From: Desulfuromonadaceae bacterium
Lineage (GTDB): Bacteria > Desulfobacterota > Desulfuromonadia > Geobacterales > Pseudopelobacteraceae
Direction of reading: 5' to 3'
DNA: 64,000 bases
Assembly (NCBI GenBank): GCA_028712075.1
Contig: JAQTQX010000020.1
Location: 1-64,000 of the forward strand
Shown here: positions 51,904 through 61,774 of the stretch, piece after piece
Layout: each line of letters begins with the position of its first letter
How positions within the stretch are numbered: the stretch's first letter is position 1
Notes under the pieces: model-generated
What the model was told of the DNA's origin: nothing
Database searches by the model: none
Seen by the model: only the letters and a program-made list of their open reading frames with translations
Made by a program: the position numbers and the translations under genes

Positions 51904-54072
51904 TTACTCCCCAGCCTCTTTAATTGACAGGGCTATTCTCTTGCGTTGGGCGTCCGCAGACAGAACTTTTATTTTAACCGTCTGTCCTGTTTTGATAACG
52001 TCATTGGGATCTTTGACATAGCGGTTTGCCAGATGGCTGATGTGTACCAAGCCGTCCTGATGTACACCGATATCAACGAACGCGCCGAATGCGGTAACAT
52101 TTGTTACGATACCCTGCAGAATCATGCCTTCCCTGAGATCATTAATCTCCCGGATATCATCCCGGAATGCTACCGTCTGAAACTGGCTGCGTGGGTCACG
52201 TCCCGGCTTTTTCAGCTCTTCGATAATATCCGTAAGAGTCGGCAGTCCAACATCCTCAGTAACATACCGTTCCAGCTTAATTTTGTCGGTTAGCGCCGGC
52301 TCAGCGGCCACCTGAGAAAGATCAACACCCACGTCTGCAATCATCGCCTCGACAAGCTTGTACCGTTCGGGATGGACAGCGGTATTATCGAGTGGGTGTT
52401 TGCCATCCCTGATGCGCAGGAAGCCTGCTGCCTGTTCAAAGGCTTTTGCGCCAAAGCGGGGAACCTTAAGGAGCTCTTTACGTGTTGAGAAAGCTCCATT
52501 CTCATCACGATAGCGGGTAATGGCTTTGGCGAGTGCCGGGCCTACACCGGATACATATGCCAACAGCGCCCACGATGCGGTGTTAAGATCAACACCAACA
52601 TGGTTGACACATGATTCCACTACCCCAACAAGGGTCTTCTTGAGTATTCCCTGGTTTACATCATGCTGATACTGGCCGACTCCGATGCTTTTTGGATCAA
52701 CTTTGACCAGTTCTCCAAGTGGGTCCTGAAGTCTGCGTGCAATCGAGATAGCACCACGCACCGTCAGATCAAGCTCCGGAAATTCTTCTCTGGCAATATC
52801 GGAAGCAGAATAGATACTGGCACCCGCCTCGCTGACAGATACGACCGGAAGCTTACGACCGGCATTGGTCAGGGTCTCCTTGACAAATAGTTCCATCTCG
52901 CGACCGGCGGTACCATTACCAACTGCAACCATCTCGATACCGTGCGTATCAATCATCTGCAGCAGATCCTGCCGTGCCTGGGGAATACGCCCCTCGCCAA
53001 TGTGCGGGTAGACGGTAACATGTTCGAGAAAGCGTCCGGTTCCATCAACTGCTGCCAGTTTTGAACCAGTACGGAAACCGGGATCAATGCCGAGAACCCT
53101 TTTGCCACCGGCAGGCGGTGCCAACAGCAGTTCTCGCAGATTTCTGGCAAATACCTGGATGGCTTCTTCATCGGCGCGTTCTTTACTCTCCAGGCGCAGA
53201 TCAACTTCAATGGATGGAGCTATCAACCGTTTGTAGGCATCCTCAGCGACCTGCTCCAGCAGCAGGGCAAAGATACTTTCCCGTACAATAAGGCGAGATT
53301 TCAGTCCTGACAAAATCTGCTCCACCGGGGCGGTGATGGACAAATATAGAACTTCTTCTTTTTCGCCACGGCGCATCGCCAGCATGCGATGGGAAGGTAT
53401 GGTTTTGAGTGGTTCCTGGTAATCGTAGTACATCTCAAATTTGGTGACCTGCTCCTTGAAACTTGCGGCAACCCTTGAGTTCATTACCCCCTGTTCTTTC
53501 GTGAGTCGCCTTACCATGGCACGGGCATCAACATTATCAGAAAGGTGCTCTGCCAGAATATGACCAGCACCTTCAAGTGCTGAGGAGGCATCAGGCACAT
53601 CTTTATCAGGGGACACAAAAAGTGATGCCGCCTCTTCCGGAGTGCCTGTAGTTAATCCCTGAGCGGCAATAATATCGGCGAGCGGTTCGAGACCCCGTTC
53701 TCTGGCGACAGTCGCTTTGGTGCGACGTTTCGGCTTAAACGGCAGATACAGGTCTTCAATTTCATTTTTCTGACGAGAGGCTTCAATGCGTTCACGGAGT
53801 TCAGGGGTGAGTTTCTCCTGTTCATCGATTGATTTTAACACCGTGATTTTGCGCTCTTCCAACTCACAGAAATAGCTGAAGTGCTCTTCTATCGTGCGGA
53901 TCTGTACTTCATCAAGTTCCCCGGTGTATTCCTTGCGGTAACGGGCGATAAACGGGACGGTGGCCCCGTCTTGCAGAAGTTCTACGGTATGTTGCACCTG
54001 GATCGGCTTGAGACCAACTGCTTCAATGATGAATGGAATCAACTTTATGGTTTGTTCTTTCGTCAGTTTCAT
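51904..54072 (-). CDS. tex: Tex family RNA-binding transcription accessory protein
   Basis: 722 aa. N-terminal Tex helices with VPFIARYRKEYTGELDEVQI, a YqgF/RNase H-like domain about 330-450 (VLGIDPGFRTGSKLAAVDGT), helix-hairpin-helix motifs about 490-560 (LLAYVSGVGPALAKAITRYR), and a C-terminal S1 domain about 648-720 (GIVTNVTAFGAFVDIGVHQD). It is a conserved nucleic-acid-binding factor linked to transcription and toxin-gene expression in other bacteria. Confidence 0.97.
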   Translation of the reverse strand: MKLTKEQTIKLIPFIIEAVGLKPIQVQHTVELLQDGATVPFIARYRKEYTGELDEVQIRTIEEHFSYFCELEERKITVLKSIDEQEKLTPELRERIEASRQKNEIEDLYLPFKPKRRTKATVARERGLEPLADIIAAQGLTTGTPEEAASLFVSPDKDVPDASSALEGAGHILAEHLSDNVDARAMVRRLTKEQGVMNSRVAASFKEQVTKFEMYYDYQEPLKTIPSHRMLAMRRGEKEEVLYLSITAPVEQILSGLKSRLIVRESIFALLLEQVAEDAYKRLIAPSIEVDLRLESKERADEEAIQVFARNLRELLLAPPAGGKRVLGIDPGFRTGSKLAAVDGTGRFLEHVTVYPHIGEGRIPQARQDLLQMIDTHGIEMVAVGNGTAGREMELFVKETLTNAGRKLPVVSVSEAGASIYSASDIAREEFPELDLTVRGAISIARRLQDPLGELVKVDPKSIGVGQYQHDVNQGILKKTLVGVVESCVNHVGVDLNTASWALLAYVSGVGPALAKAITRYRDENGAFSTRKELLKVPRFGAKAFEQAAGFLRIRDGKHPLDNTAVHPERYKLVEAMIADVGVDLSQVAAEPALTDKIKLERYVTEDVGLPTLTDIIEELKKPGRDPRSQFQTVAFRDDIREINDLREGMILQGIVTNVTAFGAFVDIGVHQDGLVHISHLANRYVKDPNDVIKTGQTVKIKVLSADAQRKRIALSIKEAGE

Positions 54073-54340
54073 TGCAGCTCCGGATTAATCTGTTTGTTCT
54101 TGGTTCAGGATACCTGTGACTGATTGACTGGTCGAGAGCTATTTATGCTGTTTCTCGGTCGGCAGGTTGACCTAAATGGAATCGGCCGTAAAGGGAAAAA
54201 CTTCCAGAAGAGGGCAGGGATGTCTGGTCGCCAGATCGGCGGACCACAGAAAGGATCAAAAGATTAAAAGGGGTGAAAGGATGAAAGAAAAACCACCGGG
54301 GTCTCCGGAAGAAAGAGAGAACTCTAACGAAACCAGTAGT

Positions 54341-54745
54341 CTATGCCCGAGGCAGTACATTACCTCTGACCCAGGCGGAAATGTCTTCAGTGGAAGTGCC
54401 GGGGGTAAAAATTTCGCTGATGCCGGCAGTCTTCAGTCCCGGAATGTCATCTTCAGGTATTACTCCGCCTCCGAAGACTTTGATGTCGTCAGCTGATTTT
54501 TCCTTCAGCAATTGACAGACCCGCGGCAGCAAGGTGTTGTGAGCGCCGGACAGGATTGACAGACCGATGCAGTCCACATCTTCCTGTATGGCAGCGGCTA
54601 CTATCTGCTCCGGTGTCTGGTGCAGACCGGTGTATATTACCTCGAAACCGGCATCACGAAAGGCGCGGGCGATGATTTTGGCTCCCCGGTCATGGCCATC
54701 CAGTCCCGGTTTGCCGACAAGTATGCGTAATGTTCTCTCTGCCAT
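54341..54745 (-). CDS. B12-binding mutase small domain (methylmalonyl-CoA mutase C-terminal type)
   Basis: 134 aa. The cobalamin motif is [20 protein letters not shown] (DxHxxG), followed by [10 protein letters not shown] (SxL) and [15 protein letters not shown] (GG). It matches the stand-alone C-terminal domain that works with a separate mutase alpha subunit, interconverting succinyl-CoA and methylmalonyl-CoA. Succinyl-CoA synthetase genes lie 3 kb away, so propionate metabolism is a consistent picture; the large subunit is not in the window. Confidence 0.9.
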   Translation of the reverse strand: MAERTLRILVGKPGLDGHDRGAKIIARAFRDAGFEVIYTGLHQTPEQIVAAAIQEDVDCIGLSILSGAHNTLLPRVCQLLKEKSADDIKVFGGGVIPEDDIPGLKTAGISEIFTPGTSTEDISAWVRGNVLPRA

Positions 54746-54853
54746 TGTGAATACTCCCTGTGAACGTGATGAATCGACTTAATAAACCGCAAAGACGCAA
54801 AATTAGCTGAGAAATCATACTATATAAGAGATGTTTTTCTCGCCGGCTGCACT

Positions 54854-54982
<129 letters not shown>

Positions 54983-55017
54983 CTATGTGTCTCCAGTGAG
55001 TTTAAGTTTATTAGACT

Positions 55018-55079
55018 GAAGGCTGAAGACTGAAGGAAAACCTTCATAGAGCATTTTTCAGCCCGTTGTCTTCAGCCTT
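55018..55079 (-). terminator. Inverted repeat after maeB
   Basis: AGGCTGAAGAC (55019-55029) pairs with GTCTTCAGCCT (55069-55079) around about 39 bp. There is no clear T tract, so it may be a dispersed repeat or a Rho-independent terminator remnant. Confidence 0.4.
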
Positions 55080-55097
55080 CTGCATTTCAGCCTGTTA

Positions 55098-57347
55098 TTA
55101 AATATTCTGTACATCCACAACTGTGATAGCTGCCATCTTGACGATGTCATCCACGCTGTCGCCTCGCTGCAGGACGTGCACCGGCTTGTCCATGCCCATC
55201 AGGATCGGGCCGATGGCTTCAGCACCACCCAGATGACGCAGCAGTTTGTAGCATATGTTGCCTGAGTTCAGGTCCGGGAAGATCAGGATGTTGGCATTAC
55301 TCTTCAGTTTCGAGAACGTAAAGCCGTCCAGCAGTTCCGGTACAACGGCCGTATCGGCCTGCATTTCACCTTCCACAATCAGCTCCGGTGTGCGCTCTTT
55401 GACGATTTCCACCGCCCGCCTGACTTTCTTGGCCTGGGGGTGGTTAACCGAGCCGAAGTTGGAGAAGGAGAGCATGGCTACCCGTGGCTCAATATCGAGC
55501 ATGCGGACCTTCTCGGCGGCCAAAATGGCGGTTTCGGCCAGTTCCTCAGCGGTCGGGTCGATCGTTACGGTTGTATCGGCCAGGAAGTAAACATCGTTTT
55601 TGAAGACCATCATGTAAAGGCCATGCACGCTTGAGAGTCCCTGCTGCTTGCCGACCACTTCGAGCGCCGGACGGATCGTTTCCGGATAGTGGGTGTCGAT
55701 ACCGCCCAACAAGGCATCGGCATCACCGTTGCGCACCATCATGCAGCCGAAGTGGGTGCGTGACTTGCGCCGCAAGATACGCAGCGATTCCGAGAGAGTG
55801 AGCCCCTTACGCTGACGGAGGTTGTAAAGATCTTCGGCGTATGTTCCGGTCAGATCTGATTCAGCCGGATCAATGATCGGTACATCCATTTCGATGTTGA
55901 GTTCAGCCATCTTCTGTTCGATATTCTCTTTAATGCCGATCAGGATCGGCTTGGCAATGCCCTCTTCTACAAGTATCAAGGCGGCTCTGAGTGTTTTTTC
56001 GTTTTCTCCCTCGGGGAAAACGATTCTCTTTGGATCACTTTTGGCCTTGTTAATGATCATACGCATGATCTCTTTTGATTTGCCCTGTGTCGATTCGAGA
56101 TGTTCGATGTATTTGGCCATATCCTCGATCGGCTGGCGGGCGACGCCGGTCTCCATGGCGGCCTTTGCAATGGCCGGGGCGACGTGCAGCAAAACGCGCG
56201 GATCGAACGGTTTGGGGATGATGTAGTCGCGGCCGAAGGCAAACTTGACGTTGCCGTAAGCCTTGCTGACGGAGTCGGGCACTTCTTCGCGGGCCAGCTG
56301 CGCCAAGGCCTTGACCGCAGCCAGTTTCATCTCTTCGTTGATGCAGGTGGCACGGCAATCCAGCGCTCCGCGGAAGATGAAGGGGAAGCCGAGGACGTTG
56401 TTGACCTGGTTCGGATAGTCGGAGCGGCCGGTGGCGATCATGACATCACTGCGGACGGCATGGGCATCTTCGGGAGTGATCTCCGGGTCGGGGTTGGCCA
56501 TGGCGAAGATAACCGGATTGGGCGCCATGCTGGCGACCATCTCCTTGGTGAAGGCACCTTTGGCGGAGAGGCCGAAGAGTACGTCGGCCCCATCAGCAGC
56601 CTCTTCCAGGGTGCGGAAGTGGGTCTCGGCGGCGAAGAGTTCCTTGTAGGGGTTCATCCCCTCGACGCGCCCCTTGTATATGACCCCCTTGGTATCGCAC
56701 ATGATCATGTTGTTCGGCTTGACCCCCAGGGCGATGGCCAGTTTGGCACAGGAGTTGGCGGCTGCGCCGGCGCCGTTGACAACGATACGGATGTCTTCCA
56801 TCTTCTTGCCAACGAGATGCAGAGCGTTGATCAGGGCAGCAGAAGAGATGATGGCGGTGCCATGCTGATCATCGTGGAAGACCGGGATGTTCATGGTCTT
56901 CTTGAGGGTCTCCTCGATGTAGAAGCATTCCGGGGCCTTGATGTCCTCGAGGTTGATGCCGCCGAAGGTCGGCTCCAGCAGTTGGCAGGCCTTTATGATC
57001 TCATCAGGATCCTCGGTGTCAAGCTCGATGTCGAAGACGTCAATATCTGCAAAGCGTTTGAAAAGGATTCCCTTCCCCTCCATGACCGGCTTGCCGGCCA
57101 GGGCGCCCAAGTTGCCGAGGCCCAGTACGGCAGTGCCGTTGGATACGACCGCGATCAGGTTTCCCTTGGCGGTGTATTTATAGGCGTCTTCCGGGTTCTG
57201 CTGAATGGCCAGACAGGGTTCGGCAACACCTGGGGAGTAGGCCAGCGAAAGATCTTCTGCGGTCTGGCACGGTTTGGTGGATATTACTTCGATCTTGCCT
57301 TTACGGCCCATTGAGTGATATTCGAGCGCGTCCATTTTTTTGCTCAT
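55098..57347 (-). CDS. maeB: NADP-dependent malic enzyme with phosphotransacetylase-like domain
   Basis: 749 aa. Residues 1-420: malic enzyme with [40 protein letters not shown] and the NAD(P)-binding [20 protein letters not shown]. Residues 430-749: a PTA-type domain ([40 protein letters not shown]) that in other MaeB proteins is regulatory rather than enzymatic. It decarboxylates malate to pyruvate. It lies 112 bp downstream of sucD and may share the sucCD transcript. Confidence 0.96.
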   Translation of the reverse strand: MSKKMDALEYHSMGRKGKIEVISTKPCQTAEDLSLAYSPGVAEPCLAIQQNPEDAYKYTAKGNLIAVVSNGTAVLGLGNLGALAGKPVMEGKGILFKRFADIDVFDIELDTEDPDEIIKACQLLEPTFGGINLEDIKAPECFYIEETLKKTMNIPVFHDDQHGTAIISSAALINALHLVGKKMEDIRIVVNGAGAAANSCAKLAIALGVKPNNMIMCDTKGVIYKGRVEGMNPYKELFAAETHFRTLEEAADGADVLFGLSAKGAFTKEMVASMAPNPVIFAMANPDPEITPEDAHAVRSDVMIATGRSDYPNQVNNVLGFPFIFRGALDCRATCINEEMKLAAVKALAQLAREEVPDSVSKAYGNVKFAFGRDYIIPKPFDPRVLLHVAPAIAKAAMETGVARQPIEDMAKYIEHLESTQGKSKEIMRMIINKAKSDPKRIVFPEGENEKTLRAALILVEEGIAKPILIGIKENIEQKMAELNIEMDVPIIDPAESDLTGTYAEDLYNLRQRKGLTLSESLRILRRKSRTHFGCMMVRNGDADALLGGIDTHYPETIRPALEVVGKQQGLSSVHGLYMMVFKNDVYFLADTTVTIDPTAEELAETAILAAEKVRMLDIEPRVAMLSFSNFGSVNHPQAKKVRRAVEIVKERTPELIVEGEMQADTAVVPELLDGFTFSKLKSNANILIFPDLNSGNICYKLLRHLGGAEAIGPILMGMDKPVHVLQRGDSVDDIVKMAAITVVDVQNI

Positions 57348-57378
57348 ACTCTGTTCTCCAGTTTTGTTGAATCGGTAA

Positions 57379-57455
57379 TGTAGGGGCGGCGCTTGCTCCG
57401 CCCAATCGGTGCGTTGATCAGGGTGCGGCCCTTGGGCGCGGCAAGCAGCGCCCCT
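57379..57455. repeat. REP-like inverted repeat between sucD and maeB
   Basis: GGGGCGGCGCTTGC near 57383 and GCAAGCAGCGCCCC near 57440 pair around CCGCCC/GGGCG. A GC-rich dispersed type of repeat that occupies most of the 112-bp gap. Confidence 0.45.
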
Positions 57456-57460
57456 GCGCG

Positions 57461-58333
57461 TTACGGCTTATAAATCCTCAGCAATGCCTGGGCCATCTCG
57501 GCCGGGCTGTCTGCTACGCTGATGCCGCACTCCCTCAGTACCGCCACCTTTTCAGCTGCAGTACCCTTACCGCCCGAGATGATCGCGCCAGCATGGCCCA
57601 TGCGTTTGCCGGGAGGAGCGGTGACGCCTGCTATGTAAGCCGCCACCGGCTTGGTCATATGTTCCTTGACGAAGCGGGCGCCTTCTTCCTCGGAGGTGCC
57701 GCCGATCTCGCCGATCATGATAACCGCGTCGGTGTCCGGGTCGGCTTCGAACAGCCGCAGGACGTCCAGATGGTTGGTACCGTTGACCGGGTCACCACCG
57801 ATGCCGACACAGGTGGACTGGCCCAGACCGAGGCAGGTCAACTGCCAGACCGCTTCGTAGGTCAATGTGCCGGAGCGCGATACCACGCCGACCCGGCCCG
57901 GTTTATGGATGTAGCCGGGCATGATACCGATCTTGCACTCGCCGGGTGTGATCACACCAGGGCAGTTGGGGCCGACCAGACGGGTTTTTTTACCCTTCAT
58001 GTACTGCTTGACCTTGACCATATCCAGGACCGGGATGCCTTCGGTGATGCAGCAGACCAGTTCTATCCCGGAGTCAACCGCTTCCATGATGGAGTCGGCG
58101 GCAAAGGGTGGCGGAACGTAGATGACCGAGGCAGTGGCGCCGGTCTTGGCAACTGCTTCATGGACGGTATCAAATACGGGAAATCCGTCGATGACTGTGC
58201 CGCCTTTGCCGGGGGTGACGCCGCCTGCCATCAGGGTGCCGTAGTCGCGGGCCCCCTGGGCGTGAAACAGACCGGTGGCGCCGGTGATGCCCTGGGTGAT
58301 GACTTTAGTGTTTTTATTGATCAGGATACTCAT
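57461..58333 (-). CDS. sucD: Succinyl-CoA synthetase alpha subunit
   Basis: 290 aa. Nucleotide/CoA-binding N-terminal half ([20 protein letters not shown]), [20 protein letters not shown], and the phosphohistidine H247 in [20 protein letters not shown]. With SucC it makes or uses succinyl-CoA with GTP or ATP. It overlaps the sucC stop by one base. Confidence 0.98.
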   Translation of the reverse strand: MSILINKNTKVITQGITGATGLFHAQGARDYGTLMAGGVTPGKGGTVIDGFPVFDTVHEAVAKTGATASVIYVPPPFAADSIMEAVDSGIELVCCITEGIPVLDMVKVKQYMKGKKTRLVGPNCPGVITPGECKIGIMPGYIHKPGRVGVVSRSGTLTYEAVWQLTCLGLGQSTCVGIGGDPVNGTNHLDVLRLFEADPDTDAVIMIGEIGGTSEEEGARFVKEHMTKPVAAYIAGVTAPPGKRMGHAGAIISGGKGTAAEKVAVLRECGISVADSPAEMAQALLRIYKP

Positions 58334-59502
58334 TAGTTGGCTCCTTTCACGGCCTGGACAATTTTCTGTGCTGCGTCGGCCATGCCGTCGGCCGCAACAA
58401 TATCTAAACCACTTTCAGACAGGATCTCTTTGCCGCGGGCTACGTTGGTCCCTTCCAGGCGGACGACCAATGGAACGTTGAGGGAGACCTGCTTGGCGGC
58501 TTCGACCACGCCGGTGGCAATAATGTCGCACTTCATGATGCCGCCGAAAATGTTGACCAGGATGCCTTTGACGTTCTTGTCGGAGAGGATGATCTTGAAG
58601 GCCTCGGTGACGCGTTCGATGGTTGCTCCGCCCCCTACATCCAGGAAGTTGGCCGGGTCGCCGCCGTAATGCTTGACTATGTCCATGGTTGCCATGGCCA
58701 GACCGGCTCCGTTGACCAGGCAGCCGATATTGCCGGTCAGCGAGATGTAGGAAAGGTCATGCTGGGATGCTTCGATTTCGTTGGCGTCTTCCTCGTCGTA
58801 GTCGCGCATGTCGCTCAGTTTGGGATGGCGGAAAACGGCGTTATCGTCGAAGCCGAATTTGGCGTCCAGACAGATCAGGTTCTCTTCGGCGGTGATCACC
58901 AGCGGGTTGATTTCCAGCATGGAGCAGTCGCAGGAAATAAAGGTTTTGTAGAGTCCCCGCAGTACGGTGACTGCCTTGTTAACCAGTTTACCGCCAAGTC
59001 CCAGACTGAAGGCGATCTTGCGGCATTGAAAAGGGGTCAAGCCGACCAGCGGGTCGATGGTTTCGGTGAAGATCTTCTCGGGGGTCTTGGCGGCTACCTC
59101 TTCGATGTCCATGCCCCCTTCGGTGGAGGCCATGACGGTTACCTTGGAAGTGCCGCGGTCAACCACCAGGCTGACGTAGAGTTCGCTGCCGATGTTGCAC
59201 CCGTTTTCGACCAGCACGCGGGTAACCAGCTTGCCTTCCGGTCCGGTCTGATGAGTGCGCAGGGTCATGCCCAGCATCTCGCGGGAGATCAGACGCACTT
59301 CGTCGGCGGTGCGGGCCAGTTTGACACCGCCCCCTTTGCCGCGACCACCGGCGTGGATCTGGGCCTTGACGACCCAGGGACCTTCACCCAGGCGCTTGGC
59401 CCATTCGCGGGCACCGGCGCTGTTGTAACAAACGTGCCCGTCAGGGACCGGTACGCCGAATTCTCGTAAGATTGCTTTGGCCTGATACTCATGAATGTTC
59501 AT
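58333..59502 (-). CDS. sucC: Succinyl-CoA synthetase beta subunit
   Basis: 389 aa. ATP-grasp N-terminal domain ([37 protein letters not shown]), [18 protein letters not shown], and the C-terminal CoA-ligase part with [25 protein letters not shown]-like [17 protein letters not shown] and [20 protein letters not shown]. First gene of sucC-sucD(-maeB). Confidence 0.98.
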   Translation of the reverse strand: MNIHEYQAKAILREFGVPVPDGHVCYNSAGAREWAKRLGEGPWVVKAQIHAGGRGKGGGVKLARTADEVRLISREMLGMTLRTHQTGPEGKLVTRVLVENGCNIGSELYVSLVVDRGTSKVTVMASTEGGMDIEEVAAKTPEKIFTETIDPLVGLTPFQCRKIAFSLGLGGKLVNKAVTVLRGLYKTFISCDCSMLEINPLVITAEENLICLDAKFGFDDNAVFRHPKLSDMRDYDEEDANEIEASQHDLSYISLTGNIGCLVNGAGLAMATMDIVKHYGGDPANFLDVGGGATIERVTEAFKIILSDKNVKGILVNIFGGIMKCDIIATGVVEAAKQVSLNVPLVVRLEGTNVARGKEILSESGLDIVAADGMADAAQKIVQAVKGAN

Positions 59503-59673
59503 GCACTTCTCCTTGAATGAATGTAGTCGTACCCCGCCTGCATGGCTGCTTTGAACGGGTTTTTCTGTACGGGTAAAATCGCTTTCCGTGGCACCTACAT
59601 TATCCTGCTGTTGCTTGAGATAGTTTAACTAAACGTGCAGATAATGCGGGTATCAATAGCAGTCATTTCCTGG

Positions 59674-60237
59674 TTATCTCATTACGACCGCCAGAACCTT
59701 CACCTCGTCTGATCCGGAAGAAAACAGGCGATGCTTTAAATGTGCGTCGAAATACACACTGTCTCCCTCACACAGGAAAATGTGCTGATCATCGAGCAGC
59801 AGTTCGGCATTACCCTCCATGACAAAGATGAATTCCTCCCCATTGTGGCTGTAAGTCTCTGTGTTCGTAACCTTCTTATTGAGTGTCAGTAGAAAAGGAT
59901 CCATTTTTTTATTTTTTTTGCTGACAGAAAGTGACTCGTAGAAATACCCGTGGTTGGTGCCATCTTTGGAAACAACCCGCGAAACAACGGTGCGCTCATT
60001 GCTCCGTAGCACCTCATAGGGGCTTTCTTCTTCGTTCTCGTTGAAAAAATGGCCGATTTTGACATCAAAAAAATGAGCAATTTTGGAAAGTGTGGCTATT
60101 GGAGGGGAAACGTTATTGTTTTCGATCTGGGAAATCAGTGCCGTTGAAAACCCCGTTTCTGTGGCTACGTCCTGAAGCTTCAGTTTTTTTGAACGACGAA
60201 GCCTTTTTATCTTGGCCCCTATGTTATAATCATGCAT
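59674..60237 (-). CDS. XRE-family regulator with C-terminal cupin domain
   Basis: 187 aa. HTH about 9-63: IGAKIKRLRRSKKLKLQDVA, STALISQIENNNVSPPIATL. A cupin about 110-183 (YSHNGEEFIFVMEGNAELLL, GDSVYFDAHLKHRLFSSG). This PuuR/MmsR-like architecture senses a metabolite and controls neighbouring catabolic genes. It is followed by sucC on the same strand, 171 bp on. Three GGTAAA boxes lie upstream of its start. Confidence 0.93.
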   Translation of the reverse strand: MHDYNIGAKIKRLRRSKKLKLQDVATETGFSTALISQIENNNVSPPIATLSKIAHFFDVKIGHFFNENEEESPYEVLRSNERTVVSRVVSKDGTNHGYFYESLSVSKKNKKMDPFLLTLNKKVTNTETYSHNGEEFIFVMEGNAELLLDDQHIFLCEGDSVYFDAHLKHRLFSSGSDEVKVLAVVMR

Positions 60238-60342
60238 GCATTACCCTTCATTATTCCGGTCAGTTGCCGACTTACAATACCTGTGATCATATAGGTTGAA
60301 GACAACAACAATCACTGTTTTACAATCAGCCATTTTAGTTCA

Positions 60343-60417
60343 GGTAAAATAATTCATTACAAATAAAAGTCAAACATAAAATTTATTTTTGGTAAATTAT
60401 TTTATTGTAGGTAAAAC
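60343..60417 (-). promoter_or_regulatory. AT-rich region with three GGTAAA boxes
   Basis: GGTAAAATAATT (60343), GGTAAATTATTTTA (60391) and GGTAAAAC (60410) lie in an A/T-rich promoter region about 110-180 bp before the XRE-cupin start. They may be autoregulation sites. The rest of 60238-60523 shows no gene. Confidence 0.35.
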
Positions 60418-60523
60418 ATAATGAGTGGTAAGCGGCATACCGACAGGTATCCACTGTGATCGAGTTTCTGTGCCTGCTTGATTTTGGCAGCAACTGTCAA
60501 GAGTTTAGGGAGGAAATGTAAAG

Positions 60524-60560
60524 AAAAGCGGCGACCTCAACATTTCAGAGAGTCGCCGCA
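60524..60560 (-). terminator. Terminator of the third HU gene
   Basis: GCGGCGACT...GTCGCCGC on the minus strand followed by TTTTCTTT. Confidence 0.85.
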
Positions 60561-60587
60561 GAAATGGCAATTAATATGTTGCAGGTA

Positions 60588-60908
60588 TTATTTCTTTTTA
60601 GCTGGTGCTTTGGCTTTAGAAGCAGCTTTCGCCGGTTTGGCTGTCAAATCCTTGAGCGCCTTGCCAGGAGAGAACTTACCATTCGTCTTTGCGGCAATTT
60701 TCATTGATTTGCCGGTCTGGGGGTTCCTGCCGGTACGGGCGGCTCTGGATACGGCACTGAAGGTACCAAATCCCACCAGGGTGATCTTTTCACCCGCTTT
60801 GAGAGCCGCAGTGGTTGTCGCAATAAAACAGTTGAGTGCCTTTTCTGCCTGTACCTTGGTTAATTCTGCACCTTCTGAAATCTTCGCAACGAGTTCTGAT
60901 TTGTTCAT
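60588..60908 (-). CDS. HU family DNA-binding protein with Lys/Ala/Pro tail
   Basis: 106 aa. The HU fold reads MNKSELVAKISEGAELTKVQ, LVGFGTFSAVSRAARTGRNP and QTGKSMKIAAKTNGKFSPGK. The last about 18 residues are PAKAASKAKAPAKKK, a basic flexible tail of the kind seen in some nucleoid proteins. AAGGAGG precedes the ATG. Confidence 0.93.
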   Translation of the reverse strand: MNKSELVAKISEGAELTKVQAEKALNCFIATTTAALKAGEKITLVGFGTFSAVSRAARTGRNPQTGKSMKIAAKTNGKFSPGKALKDLTAKPAKAASKAKAPAKKK

Positions 60909-61211
60909 ACGCCCTCCTTGATGGAATTTTCGCCCGTTATATACTCTGTAATTAGTAAAGTCTACTATTTATGCAATCCTGAGTAGCTGAGAGAAAAAAA
61001 ACGCCATTTTTGGTGATCAGGGCCTGCTATTTGCCCGAGTCGAGCACAGCCATTACCATTTGTACGGGAGAATTCATGGACTTTTGACCAGAGGAATAGA
61101 TCCAATGTCTGTTGTCTCTCCTTGCATCACATTTACCGATGAAGACGAGTAAAGACCGAAACCGTGTGCCGAAAACAATGTGTTTGCCAATCATGCAATC
61201 TGCACAACCCG
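60909..61211. other. Intergenic stretch without a supported gene
   Basis: No reading frame, hairpin or tRNA that I trust lies here. Confidence 0.3.
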
Positions 61212-61397
61212 TTAGCGTCGTTCACCAGAACCTTCATGACGATCTCCCCGATGATCCCCACCTCGGTCTCCGCCACGGTCACGTTCATTGAAATTGCCTC
61301 TACGATACTCTCCGTCTACCGGCACCAAGAGACAAGCTGACAGCGAGGAGGCTGTCAAAAACAGAATTACCAGTCTGATCACACGTGCATTTTTCAT
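61212..61397 (-). CDS. 61-aa lipoprotein with Arg/Asp/Gly tail
   Basis: From the ATG at 61397 (AAAGGAG nine bases upstream; the frame's TTG six bases earlier is less likely). MKNARVIRLVILFLTASSLS then AC is a lipobox with the lipidated Cys at about residue 22. The tail RGGDRGGDHRGDRHEGSGER is a charged repeat. Small envelope lipoprotein, function unknown. Confidence 0.55.
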   Translation of the reverse strand: MKNARVIRLVILFLTASSLSACLLVPVDGEYRRGNFNERDRGGDRGGDHRGDRHEGSGERR

Positions 61398-61487
61398 GTT
61401 CAATTTCTCCTTTAGCGAGCACGATAATTCCCTGGAAGTTGGAGGTTTTATCGACCTTCAACTCTCATAAAGGCATACTAATTTACT

Positions 61488-61703
61488 TCATTTTGCCGAG
61501 TCCTTGATTTTATCACCGGCTTTCTCAATATTTTCCCCGGTTTTTTCGATCGCTTTATCAATTTGCTGACCGGTTTTTTCTACCGCTTTATCCATGTCCT
61601 TGCCGGCTCTCTCCATCGGGCCTTCCTTTTTACAGCCGGATACTCCGGCCATCAGAACGCCCAGCGCCAGTACGATAACGATATTTCTGCCGATTCCTGT
61701 CAT
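61488..61703 (-). CDS. 71-aa lipoprotein with 11-residue helical repeat
   Basis: From the ATG at 61703 (AAAGGAG upstream; the frame extends to 61853 without support). Leader MTGIGRNIVIVLALGVLMAG ends VSGC, the lipobox. The mature part repeats DKAVEKTGQQI, DKAIEKTGENI, EKAGDKIKDSA: an 11-residue amphipathic pattern with AVEKTG/AIEKTG cores, like LEA or apolipoprotein-type helices. It may lie along membrane or peptidoglycan surfaces. Confidence 0.65.
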   Translation of the reverse strand: MTGIGRNIVIVLALGVLMAGVSGCKKEGPMERAGKDMDKAVEKTGQQIDKAIEKTGENIEKAGDKIKDSAK

Positions 61704-61774
61704 GTGATATCTCCTTTGTATGTTGTTTGCGGCTCTTGCCAGAACCTGCAAGAGCACATCTTGACTATTATATT

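Noticed and set aside
56100-57314. 404-codon plus-strand frame
   Set aside because: Entirely antisense to maeB; long because of biased third positions in a GC-rich gene.
58669-59469. 266-codon plus-strand frame, and a similar one at 57593-58336
   Set aside because: Antisense to sucC and sucD, with no ribosome site or motif.
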